From positions 29,987,206 to 30,051,205 of the forward strand of contig NC_045139.1 of assembly GCF_008831285.2 (NCBI RefSeq): a stretch of DNA of 64,000 nucleotides, in the 5' to 3' direction. Source of the DNA: Nymphaea colorata (lineage: Eukaryota > Streptophyta > Magnoliopsida > Nymphaeales > Nymphaeaceae). Below are positions 1 through 10,700 of this stretch, in pieces (the stretch's first letter is position 1; each line of letters begins with the position of its first letter). The notes under the pieces are model-generated. The model did no database searches. It worked only from the letters and a program-made list of their open reading frames with translations, and had not been told where the DNA came from. The translations under genes and the position numbers were made by a program.

Positions 1-657
1 CGATTATTCCTTTGAAATAAAAAGCCCACAACATCGCCAAAGTAAGAAAATCACCGTATTTCTAACTAAATCAACAAGTCATTACCGAACCCTTGAAATT
101 ACAAGTAAAGAAAGAAACACAAACCCACCTCCTCTACGGCCTTCTCCCTCTGACGTTCGGACAATCTCAAGGCTTTAATCTCCGCCTGGGCCTCACTTAA
201 CTCCCGCTCCTTATCTGCAGATACGAAATAATAGTGTAATAACTTCACAGTGAGAACCAGGAGGTGGGACGGGAACGGGGTGAGAAAGAGAGAGAGAGAG
301 AGAAGGAAACACATTTTCTAATCCACACTATGATGGAAGAGAATCCTAGAAAATGGCCCCCTAAAAACCTACTTTTGGGTAAAAAATCGGTTGAACAAAG
401 TGAGAGGACTCACCTCTGACTTCATTCTCGAGCCGATTAAGCTCAACCTTGACCGGATCCGAGCCGTGCAAGAGATTGATAAACTCGTCGGCGTCAAGGC
501 TCGGCCGGATCATGCTCTTCTTCTTCACCTTGAACGAGCCGGAAACCGTCAACCCCGGGGCAGGTGGAGGCGCCGGTCCGTTTCCGCTACAGCTGAGCTC
601 CGACAACAGGGAGCCCTCCGCTCCTCCGCCTCCACCCTCTCCCGAAGCATCTCCCAT
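1..657 (-). CDS. MAP70: MAP70 microtubule-associated protein, 5' part (exons 1-2)
   Basis: Microtubule-associated protein 70 is a plant-specific coiled-coil protein that binds cortical microtubules and helps pattern secondary walls. Two coding exons are seen: 657-414, and 214-129, continuing past the window's left edge. Exon 1 starts at the first in-frame ATG (657) and gives a Gly/Ser/Pro-rich N-terminus beginning MGDASGEGG. The family signature EFINLLHGSDPVKVELNRLE follows. The intron (413-215) has a GTGAGT donor and a CTGCAG acceptor and splits codon 82, an Asp. Exon 2 reads DKERELSEAQAEIKALRLSE and ends at a GTGGGT donor with Glu-Glu, as in Arabidopsis MAP70s. The known family is ~600 residues, so ~80% of the protein lies outside. 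An in-frame TTG 36 bases upstream was not taken as the start. Family assignment is secure; which MAP70 paralogue is not. Confidence 0.94.
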
Positions 658-1000
658 TCCTAATTTCACCGGATCTGCGTCCCTCGCATCCAAACCCTAA
701 ACTCCCGACCACCGAAGCCCCGGCAGAACCGGAAATCACCCCGCTGCGGCCCCTCAAAACCTCTCGATTAGGCAATGCCGCGGCTCAAGTCGATCAGGAG
801 CCCAAAAAAGAGGGTTTTGAAGCTGGAACTGCGTTTCAAACACCCCAGTCCCTCTATTTCCCTCACTCCTCTTCTGCTTCTTCTTCTTCTTCTTCTCCTC
901 CTCCTTCTTCTTCTCCTTCTGTTTCTCCTTACGCAAAGCGGGAGTGTGTGTGTGGAAGGAGAGACGGACGGGAAGAGAAGCGGAGGGAACAGAGAGAGCA
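658..1000 (-). promoter_or_regulatory. MAP70 5' leader / proximal promoter, GAA-rich
   Basis: This stretch lies directly upstream of the MAP70 ATG. On the gene's strand it carries a purine block (about 868-935 on the plus strand, a run of CTT/CTC triplets) that would be GAA/GAG-rich in the transcript or promoter. Such GA tracts are common in plant 5' leaders. No clear TATA box was found, so the transcription start is not placed. Confidence 0.4.
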
Positions 1001-2795
1001 AGCGAGGAGTGATTTTTCCTTTTCTATTAGACGGTCATTTTTTTAATCCCAAAAAGACGGCAGACTTCTCCTTTTATCGGCTCCTCTTCCAGTTTGAACT
1101 GAACGAAAACCGAGTCGGAAACGTACGACTCGGTATTCACCCGGCTCGAGTCAACAAACACTTATCGGATATTGGCGGTGATCTGAAACGGTTTTGAAAT
1201 CCGTTCAGGATGAGAGTTGTCAGAAACGCGTACATTGTCTGTAAAAGCATATATTATATTCAACCAATTATTATACAATAAGAATTCACGATCCAGAGTT
1301 GACCTGATCCAGATCCAGACCTGGTGATATAGTGGCCCACTGGGCCTGGTTTTAACGTGGGTCCTAACTCTTCCGAATCTGAAGTCCGGGGAGTGAGGAT
1401 TCCCCCCGGTTCGACTTTTCCCGTTCCGATTCGGTAAGGAAAACACGGATGTAGTTTGGGATCGTATCGGTTTCAGCTCCGCCACCGTCCGTCGCCGTGG
1501 CGCTTCCCGCCCCCACCTCCCCCCGGCTTTGCTTGTACGCAGCGAAGGCTTCCGCCGAAGGACGAAAATGCCCCTGACAATGAAATGCCTCTTCTGCCCT
1601 CTAGATTTCCGCTTAATGACATAATACTCCAAGCTTCTACAACCGCGGCGGAGTCACAGGTTTCCCGCTTTGCCCTTCATCTTTTCCCATAAAGACGTGG
1701 CCATCCTTCTCATGCTTTGCCGCACTCTCTCTCCCGCTTCTTTCGTTTCTTAACGCTAAATATAATGAGCGATAGCCTTTTAATTATGAAAATTTAATAA
1801 GGCGGCAACTTCCTTTGAGATGCGAAGATATAATGCCCTGAATCAATGAGGAGGTGTGGCTTCATTTATCTTGCCACCAGTCCCAACTAGCTATACTAAC
1901 TTAATTGAAACATAAATAAAAATGAAACATTTAAATTCGAATGGGTTAGTTATTGTGCATATCCAATGCATGTTGAATTTATTATTGTAGTTTGTAATAT
2001 TATTATCTAACGTGTTCATGTAGATAAGCAGAAGCAAGTAGTAATTTATAATATTCTATGTAACAAGAAACCTTCATTTTGAATCTAACGTCACAAGGTC
2101 ACCCTGTATTGTTAATCATTTACAGGGCCACCCATTTCCTCGTTATTGCATCGTCATCTTGATGTAAGGCATCTTATGAAATACCAAATCACACAAGTAA
2201 TGTTTTGAATCACGTTTTTATATGTATTTGTGTATAAGTACATGTGTATGTTTGTGGCGCTACAAATTTTATAAAATTTGTCGATTCATCTAAATTATAA
2301 CCACTTTATGAGAGAGAAAGAACCAATAAAGTGAGAGTACATAATAAAATTTTGGGACAAGAAGTCTTCTAATACAAAACTAAACCGCAAAAATAAAATA
2401 AAACAATAATATATACAAGACAACAACGTAATAAAACAGAATAAGAGGAGTAAAGAGAGAGTGAATAGACAGAACGGCAAAGTCACCCAGCAACAAATGA
2501 AAGACGGTGTCGTAGTTGAATAGCAAAGTGGACATCTCTCTGCACAAGACGTGCCATGGAATTCGACAATGAAGAGGTGCTCTTGAAAACCATGTTGTTG
2601 TACTCCTCCCAAATGCGCCACCAAGATGATATATGCCACAGCTTCCACACACGACCTCAAGAAAAGAGCTAAGTGTAGGAGGTGGGCTTTCAATCAAATT
2701 GATCAGGTGGCTGGCTTTTAAGCCCTTTTTTTATTTTTTTTTCTCTCTCTCTTTGTCTCTCCCTCTCCCTTAGCTCCTCTCAGGGGGCTTGCGGG

Positions 2796-2937
2796 AGCTC
2801 CATCAAGTGGCACCGGCACTGCCGATGGAACCCGGTGGACCTGCCAAAGCTCCGCCAAGTGGCACTGGCACTGCTAATGGAACCCGGCGGGCCTGCTAGA
2901 GCTCCGTCAAGTGGCACTGACGATAGAACCCGGCCGG
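2796..2937. repeat. 52-bp minisatellite, ~2.7 copies
   Basis: Copies start at 2,796, 2,848 and 2,900, exactly 52 bases apart, each opening AGCTCC and containing CAAGTGGCAC then GGAACCCGG or AGAACCCGG. The third copy is short. The unit is GC-rich in an AT-rich setting and is not a multiple of three, so it is not a coding repeat. Confidence 0.9.
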
Positions 2938-4804
2938 TTCATGGAGTGGGTGGGAGAGAAAATGGAAAGTTGGAGAAGGAAAAGAAAAGAAAATAGTGAG
3001 CCCAAGAAAGTGAAAAGATATATATATATACATCTGAGCCATCTGTTAAACGATCCATATGGACTCTCCATCGAACAGCCTACAAGCAAGCATGTGTCAG
3101 CGTTCAATTTTGTTATATATATACATATATGATTCTTTAACTGGTTCAGCTAAGTTGTAGGATCCAGTGAAGAGATCATGTGGTGTGGAGCTGATAATTT
3201 TCATTCCGTGCAATTAGTTTGGGTCCTTGTCATATTCCAGAATTAGAATCCGGTTTCCCCACGTACTTGCATATAAAAATCCGAGTCTGATCATACCATA
3301 GAAGAAGATGGTATGTTGCTTAGATCTGATCGTCGGTACATATGCCAAACTGCTCTTGCACGGTTTTGGAAGGGATGAACTCTGGACCCAAGGTGGACCT
3401 GATGCCCTACAAGAGAATCTGGTTCAGATCCAGATTTGGCTTCTGAATTCCTTGTTTGTATTCGCCAGATCCCGTCGTCCCCTGCTATAAAAGGCTGCCA
3501 CAAAGAATCAATCATCCGTTGTAAATCGAACGGGTGGCAAACAGATCCAACTGATTCCTGAGTGCCACGTGTCATTTTTAGTAACTTTTTTATATATTTT
3601 TTCAATATACAATAATTTAATATTTTTGTTGATTCAATTCAAACACCAAGATCCAGATCCCGTACTACGGATCCAACCAGCTTGCAACCCTAGTTGGTGG
3701 TCCTTGGTAGTTGGTAGAAGTGAAGGTTTGGGTTGGTGAAAGAATTTTTGGGGCCGAATCTAACCACATGACTATCTCTCTCTGTAACATTATTGAAAAG
3801 AAAGCAGTCTTGGACGACAATCTATTCAATGAGGGGTTGAAATTTTTCGGCCATTCTGCCTTCTATCCAAATCACGACTACTTGATACAATGCATCTGCA
3901 GTGAGCCGAAGCCGAAGGATTTCACCATGCACAGAGAAATCCAAAGATCATTGATAGTGTTACCAATATTTTCTCATAACTAGAAAAGCAAAAGACCCTG
4001 AAATCTTGCTTCGAGGAGCTCCTGGCCCACCTTTCGTGGAGAATATGAAGTGTCTCTTTCAGTTCTTTCGCAGAAGAGATATGTTGCTATAGAAAGGTAG
4101 CAGCAGTCGTTTTGATCCATCAAATTCAAGAACATCCTGGAAATTTAGCCCTTTTCGGATTTTAATCAGAACACTCAAAGGGGTTGGCATGGTGTAATAT
4201 CAGGTTTTAGCTGTCATCTGGTATGTCATGGTTCAATTTTGTGAACATTATACTTCTTTCACAAGTTATATATTGCTTTTTGATGCATAAGTGCAACTCT
4301 AATTAGAAGGCTACCCTCCCTCATGTACAATACATATATAATATGCATATTATAACATATAATATACAATATATAGGAGAAATATTTCATGATATTGCCC
4401 AAAATGGGCAACCCACCTTGAGATTATATTATGGAAAAAAAAGTCCCATTACTTTGGGGAACAAGTGCAGATTGCAAGACCAAAGATTATGATACTGCCC
4501 TTTAAACTGTCTCCAAAAACAGGAACTATTAACTTTTGCTGGGGACAATTAATTTAAGTTGGTCTGGTTGGGTTACCTGATTAATGGTTGGGCTTTAAAG
4601 TTAAGATCATTAAAAGACGTCTTTTCCTTTTTGAATTGACTGCCAATTAAAAGTGTGATTAGGAAAAGAACCCAGTTTAGATAACACCCCTTTGTGACTT
4701 TGTCTTCTTCCTTGACCATCCTTTTCAAGCTTGATGATCAGCCATTTGTCTTCTATTAGCCTCCATCTGTAGGACTTTGTAGTTGGCAGTAGATGGTACA
4801 TCAA

Positions 4805-4828
4805 GATATATATATATATATATATATG
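4805..4828. repeat. (AT)n microsatellite
   Basis: Uninterrupted alternating A and T, about 12 dinucleotides. Confidence 0.95.
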
Positions 4829-6022
4829 CTGTAAAGGGTGTATGGCTCCATTCTTAATGGGTAGATGTAGAGAGGCTTGATCTTGATCAGACTGAAGGAC
4901 ATGTTGGTAGTTGAAGAGTATGGTCAGGCATCTAGTTTTCTAATGATAGCTACTTATATTATAAGGTTTTATATCGATATTATCTTATATGATATACGGA
5001 AAGTTGAGTATGGTGTTTGGTAGGTTTTCATTTTTCATTTCATGGAAAGTCCAGCACACGAATCCATATTCAGTAACAATCAGTTATCAATTCAACTTTA
5101 TTTGGAGATAATATAGACATGCACGAATACCAGTAAGGCTAATTTATAATGCCGATAGTTGTATGAAGCCAAGAACTTGATCCGGCATTTAACTGGATCC
5201 GAAGCATGGTTGCCTTGAATAGATATATCAAGTGTCACAAAATCCATTTTGTAAGCCACTGAACAAACACAAGATACACTCACTTATCTCATTAAAATGT
5301 GATGCACGCCTTATAGCGATCCATCGTGAGACTGCCCATCTATGACACGCAGTCATGAAGGAGGTTCTCTGAGGCATTGTCTCTAGTGAGTGACTGTTTA
5401 GTATAAGTTTGAGATAAAGAGAGAAAATATTGTTTTTGTTTTTGTTTTTGATTTAAGGGTGCATATCAACCCCTTCAAATATGTTTTAGGGGAATGTTTG
5501 ACAGGTGGAGACATTCTATTTCTTTACCTGGTAGAAGGAAGGGAGGAATATCCCTCCTCTATCAAACGCTGGTGAATGGTTGAAAGTTCTCCCTAGTTTA
5601 CCTCGGTTTTTGTTTTCAGTGACAACAGATGGTTGGACTGTCTTATCACCGTAACTCGTGTGCATTACAAACATTGGACAAGAATTCCCTCCGTCATCAA
5701 ACACGCTAATATAGATATGGATGTGTGTCTGAGAGAGAGAGAGAGATAGGGCGTCTGAAACACCCAATCTCGTGGCAGTGCATCTGAGACAGGATATCTC
5801 GTAGTCTCGTCAGAGTTTCCAAATCAAGGGCATTTTCGTAATTAGGACAAGAGGGAAGGAGGGGCAGAGCGGGAAAGTGTGTGGCAGTGAGAAGCACCAG
5901 AAAGTCGAAAAACAAAAGAAAGGTCGAGCTCCGTTGGCACCCCAACGGCCATAACTCTACCTTGATACCAAACGAGGGAAAAGAGTAAAGCAAGATTCTC
6001 TCTCTCTCTCTCTCTCTCTATA

Positions 6023-6118
6023 GAAACAAAGAGTAAAGGAACATACTGTTGTTATTCGACGAATCGACAGCTAGAAACAAAGAGTAAAGGAACATACTGT
6101 TGTTATTCGACAGCTAGA
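6023..6118. repeat. 51-bp tandem duplication
   Basis: The block starting GAAACAAAGAGTAAAGGAAC at 6,023 recurs at 6,074, and both copies continue through TACTGTTGTTATTCGAC. The first copy has eight extra bases (GAATCGAC) before CAGCTAG. The near identity suggests a recent duplication. Confidence 0.92.
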
Positions 6119-6194
6119 GGCCTAACCCTGATTCCTTTCTTCTCAATCCAAATTTTGGTATCCCTCTATGTTTAAAGCATGTCTTCACATCTCG

Positions 6195-6205
6195 CTTTCT
6201 CTCTC

Positions 6206-6241
<36 letters not shown>

Positions 6242-6255
6242 GAGAGAGAAGCTGA
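6195..6255. repeat. Inverted repeat around an (AT)n core
   Basis: The left arm (GCTTTCTCTCTCTTCAT) and right arm (ATGAAGAGAGAGAAGC) are reverse complements but for one base. They flank an AT array at about 6,208-6,239, which is itself self-complementary. The whole can form a single long hairpin or cruciform. Confidence 0.85.
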
Positions 6256-6579
6256 AATCCTCCAGTCATTTTGAGTTCCATCCAATCACAACCATCGAAA
6301 ATGATGAGTGAAAATGAGTTTGTATTAGTCGACAGAACTCTATGTATTAGACTTTGGTTCGAATACAACTTGCTTCATGTTGTGAATTATTTAGATGTTT
6401 TCTTTTGCCTTTTTGCTCAATGAGAATTGCAGGTAATATTGGTTTTTTACAATACTCAGAATCAACTTTGGCGTTAGTTTTGCTTTTGTTTAAACGATTG
6501 TAAAGAATAAACTTTGACGTTAGCTTTTCTTTTGTTTAAATGATAGCTGTATGAAGTTGGGTTGGGTGCTTGAAGTTAC

Positions 6580-6685
6580 ATATTTTCATATAAAATATAG
6601 AAAAAGTGAAGGAACCTTAATCTAGTACATACTAATTTTCATATAAAATATAGAAAAAGTGAAGGAGCCTTACTCTAGTACATGT
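6580..6685. repeat. 53-bp tandem duplication
   Basis: The block ATTTTCATATAAAATATAG, followed by AAAAAGTGAAGGA and CTAGTACAT, occurs at 6,582 and again at 6,635 with few changes. Confidence 0.9.
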
Positions 6686-7322
6686 CTTTCAAGGTAAGGA
6701 ATATCGACCAGATGCACTGAGCCATTAAAAAGAAAGACATGTTCAATCACCATTTTTATTAGATGCCGATCCCAGAGATGCCTTAGATCCAATCTAGGAG
6801 AGTTATTGCAAAGAAAGAGATGTTCAATCATCATCTGTGTTAAATATATTTTTTGGTATCAAATCATTGGCTGCATGGCCCCCCCTCTCTCTCTAAAAAA
6901 GTAAATTGCAATTTTGCACATAGGTACATGCAGAGGCATAGAATGTTTCTTTAATATAAATCTCATGACTCCAAAAGGTCTGATGCTGGCAATGCTATAA
7001 GATTCTATCAGAGTACATTTTTCCATAAAACTTCGATAACCAGGAAGAAAACAGAAGCCAGAGAGAGAAAGAGTTGTAACAGATCTTATACTAGACTACG
7101 GTTTCTCGAGCCGTTTGAGAAGCCATTTATTCCTATACACAATACAATACCTGAAAAAGGTTCAAAAGTACTGAATTTTGTTTATCTATTAGTCACTCAC
7201 ACAGGACAAGTAACCAGATAACTTGAGGGTTTACAAAATTCACCTGATGCAGTCCAAGCTGAATTGACACCCAAGCTTATGCTTTGATAACAGTAGCTAT
7301 GAAGACATTAATGAACAGATTT

Positions 7323-7736
7323 TCATTTCAACGTCGAGAATGAACTTATGGATGTCTGTTCATATGAGGCATCCCAGTTCCTACCGTCAAAATGCCTGAT
7401 CTCAACATGGGTCAGTGTGCCTGGATCAACACAGTTGACTGTTACAGCAATGCCGTCTGGATTTGACCTTGGAATATAAAATGAAGTGATTCCACAGATC
7501 TTACAGAATGTGTGCTTTGCTGTATGGCTACCAAAGGTGTAAGTAGTCAGCCACTGTTCACACGACTCCCCAATCAGCTTGAACTTCGACTGTGGAACAA
7601 TGAAGTGAATGTTACCCCGCATAAAACAGTCAGAACAGTTGCACTTCCATGCAACTACATGCCGCGGTGCTTCCACTTGCCACCGGATGCGTTTACAGTG
7701 GCAGCCACCACTGTGAATTGCAGTATCAGAACTCAT
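7323..7736 (-). CDS. GFA-domain (CENP-V-like) zinc protein
   Basis: This 137-residue protein is almost entirely one GFA domain, the fold of glutathione-dependent formaldehyde-activating enzyme and centromere protein V. Zinc-type cysteines sit in the family pattern: C12-x-C14, then C32-x-C34-x2-C37, then C78-x2-C81 followed by Gly. The segment ITSFYIPRSNPDG (about 83-95) is typical of plant members, which databases often call carbon-sulfur lyases; I know of no firm function. The frame is uninterrupted. The ATG at 7,736 is the start because a TAA lies directly before it in frame. A YAG-type acceptor (CACCAAAG) about 19 bases upstream allows a spliced 5' leader. Length matches the single-domain plant family. 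Confidence 0.93.
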   Translation of the reverse strand: MSSDTAIHSGGCHCKRIRWQVEAPRHVVAWKCNCSDCFMRGNIHFIVPQSKFKLIGESCEQWLTTYTFGSHTAKHTFCKICGITSFYIPRSNPDGIAVTVNCVDPGTLTHVEIRHFDGRNWDASYEQTSISSFSTLK

Positions 7737-7739
7737 TTA

Positions 7740-10700
7740 ATGTAATAATTTTCTTTGGTGATGAGTCAATTGTCGATGGAAAAAAATAGGCTTCCACCAA
7801 TATAGTGATGGGTTGTAGAGGAAGAACCTTCTCCTGTCAATAGTTCCAAGGTACATCATCCGTCTCCTCACCAATCATCTTCTTAGCCACTGAAGTTAAC
7901 GGAATATTGAACAGAATGTCATTTCAGTTTCACACGGAAATAATGGGGAAACACTAATAAAGTAGTCATTTTCACGCGGAGACCAGATAGTGAGTGTTAT
8001 GTCACATGAACGAAGAACCTGAAGTTAGTAAGGTTTTTTACCGCTTTGATATAGTAAACTAATATAAATAAGGAAACCTTAAACTGATAAATGATAACCA
8101 ATTCAAGTATTCACAAGATTCAAACAACTTACTAAGAAATAGTGAAAAAACTGGCATATATCCAAATTCCTCTGTTGTGTGAGAGAGTTATCTCACTGAT
8201 TACATAACTGAGGCAAACGAAACGTTGACACAGTGCAAAAAGAAACAAGCAAACGCAAAAAGAAATGAAGCCCACATTTTGTTAAGATATCCTGTCATAA
8301 TGATTATGAAAGAATAAGCATTTTTCTAATCTGTAGCCACTTCGTGTATGACGATCATTAACTTGGTTTTCTCATTATTTTCCATCCATAGGAAGAAAAA
8401 ACACATCATAATACTGGGTGAAGAAGCAGCCACCTTGCACCAATAGATGACTAGAAAGATGGAATAATTAACCATTTGGCTCCCTACTAGTCTGCCAAAC
8501 AACCCAACAATTGGTCCCCTTAAATCACCAAGATCGTGATATTCCATCATAATCACTACTTCATATGCTTGGTGGCCCATCATGTAAGTTTCCTATTGCA
8601 TTCATGTAGATAAATGGCACCAGTATTTGGTTAACATGAAAAGTTAGACCAAAACTGAGGAGAACAGAGTTATTTAGTTCATGCTTTAGCATATCAACAC
8701 TTCACCAAGAGTGAACCCACATCCACATGGAAAGATAATTATGAAAACATATGCAAATTATCGTTCACAATTTGCAGATCTATTGGTTTCCTTAAAATCA
8801 AATATAATTTATCAATGCCAAAATTTCTAATATATGTACCCCCTTCTTCTTAAAGAAAAGGAAACCATCAAGTTTCTTTGGTGGGAAACATTGGCTATCA
8901 ACTAGATGCACCCAAAGGTATTTCCCCTAATGATCTTTCTACTGTGCTAAGCCAGAAATGTGGTTGAGAGGGCCACATAAATACAGAATAGAGCGCTCTA
9001 GAGTCATGTTTGTTCTTAAACCAGGAGTACTCATGTCCTGCACCTGTCCACTGGCTCTGCAAATACATTCCAAAGGTGCACTCGTAGATGCATATATTTA
9101 TGCAAAGACAGTAAAGTCTTTGAAGCTGTTACCCTCTGTAGTTGGATATGATTTCTGAATTCAGAAGACAAACTAATTAGGATGTTGGCCATCCTGAAAC
9201 CCTGAAATCAATTCCAAGACATGGCAAAACTAGCACCATTAGTAATAAAAGTTGGAATCAATGGGAATGGCTGAAAAACCAGATGTATCACCCAACATGA
9301 GGTATCCGGACCCCAAACTCTCTTTGGCTGAAGAATCCCTGTTCCAATTCCAAGAATCAAATCATGCTAAAGAAGAAGATAATATAATATTGGGATTGCA
9401 CTAACTTACATGAGAACATTTTAGGTTGCACAATACAACTGAACACCCTGGTCTCTTTCTTTCATGTTAGCTAGTGAGTCATACTAAGGGTGCATATTTT
9501 CTGCTTGTTAATTGTACAAATTTCTGAATTTTTTGTAAGAAATAAGAAAAAGAAAAAGAATGTATATCTCGAGTGTGTAGATAACAACTATGCTCATATG
9601 GATTCTACTAGCTTCTTATGATAATATGACATCTCTTCATCCAAGACACCATTGTCAATGCAAACAAATCAAATAAAACAAAATACTCAAAGAAAATAAA
9701 TATAAATAAGGTATTGAGTTAGATGGCGAAACAAGATATTAAAATGAAATAAAGAAGCAAAGAAAAACAACATCTATCACTACAGGTCCCAAAGATTGAC
9801 ACCTTGTTTCAGTTCCTACAGATCCCTTTCCTATCATCTCATGTTCACATAACCATAAAAAGACAAAGAAGTCCTTTGTAATTCTTTGTCCCTACAATAA
9901 GGAGCAAGGAACTCTAAAGGACCACCAACCACCAAGCAAATTAATGACAAAAAATCCATTACTAGATCCGAGTCACCTTAGCAGGTGGAATGTAATTGCA
10001 CAACTATTAATAAGAATCAAAACAAATGAAAAAATGAGCCTAAGTGAAGAAAGAAGCATGATATGCAAAAAGCAATAAACAGAACGTACTTTCTTCCATT
10101 TTCTTTCTTAATAAAGGGGAACATTGTCAGGATCTCGCAATCCTGAATAGCAAAGGAAAAAAATGAAAGATACTGCACATGCAATAAGACAAAGTCGCAC
10201 CAAAGACATGAACAAGTTGGTATTATCTAGAGTCTAGTATCAGTAGAAAGAGAAGATGCAACAGTTCAAAGAGAAGTTAGCATTAATCAACCAGCCATTG
10301 ACTTACGTGCTGAGAATAATGAGGAATAAGTTGACAGAAAAGTTGAAGTGAACAGACGACATGACAATAACTTATTTCTTTTCCTTCAACTTGATTTGTT
10401 TGAGTGAATTGCACAAGCCGTAAAAGAATGGCATGAATAATGGAATGCATCAGATGCATTGATTGAAGAATACATAGTTGATTAGAAAAAAAAAATCAAA
10501 TAAACCTAAAGGACCTCAATAATTGAATTACAACTTCCATGGAAAAGCAGTGTAATCCATTAAATTTTGCATCGTAACCCAAATAGACTCTATAAGTTCA
10601 GCATATGTTAATTTGCATCTAGTTTTTCCCATTTCAGACTTAGGAGCATTCTTCCTTTCTTGATAGTTGGCAAACTTGCTGATTCAACTTGCAAATTGCC

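Larger units (their letters stand above)
1001..7322. other. Intergenic, no recognised gene
   Basis: Open frames exist here (for example minus 1,162-1,632 and plus 3,711-3,983) but none resembles a family I know, and the ones checked begin at non-ATG codons. The stretch holds a 52-bp minisatellite (2,796-2,937), an AT array (4,805-4,828), several short tandem duplications (6,023-6,685) and an inverted repeat around an AT array (6,195-6,255). The remainder is unremarkable AT-rich sequence. Confidence 0.6.

Noticed and set aside
658-693. Longer MAP70 start at 693
   Set aside because: It is a TTG. The ATG at 657 matches the N-terminus expected for the family.
3711-3983. 90-codon plus-strand frame as a gene
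   Set aside because: It starts at TTG, has no recognised motif, and no flanking exons could be joined.
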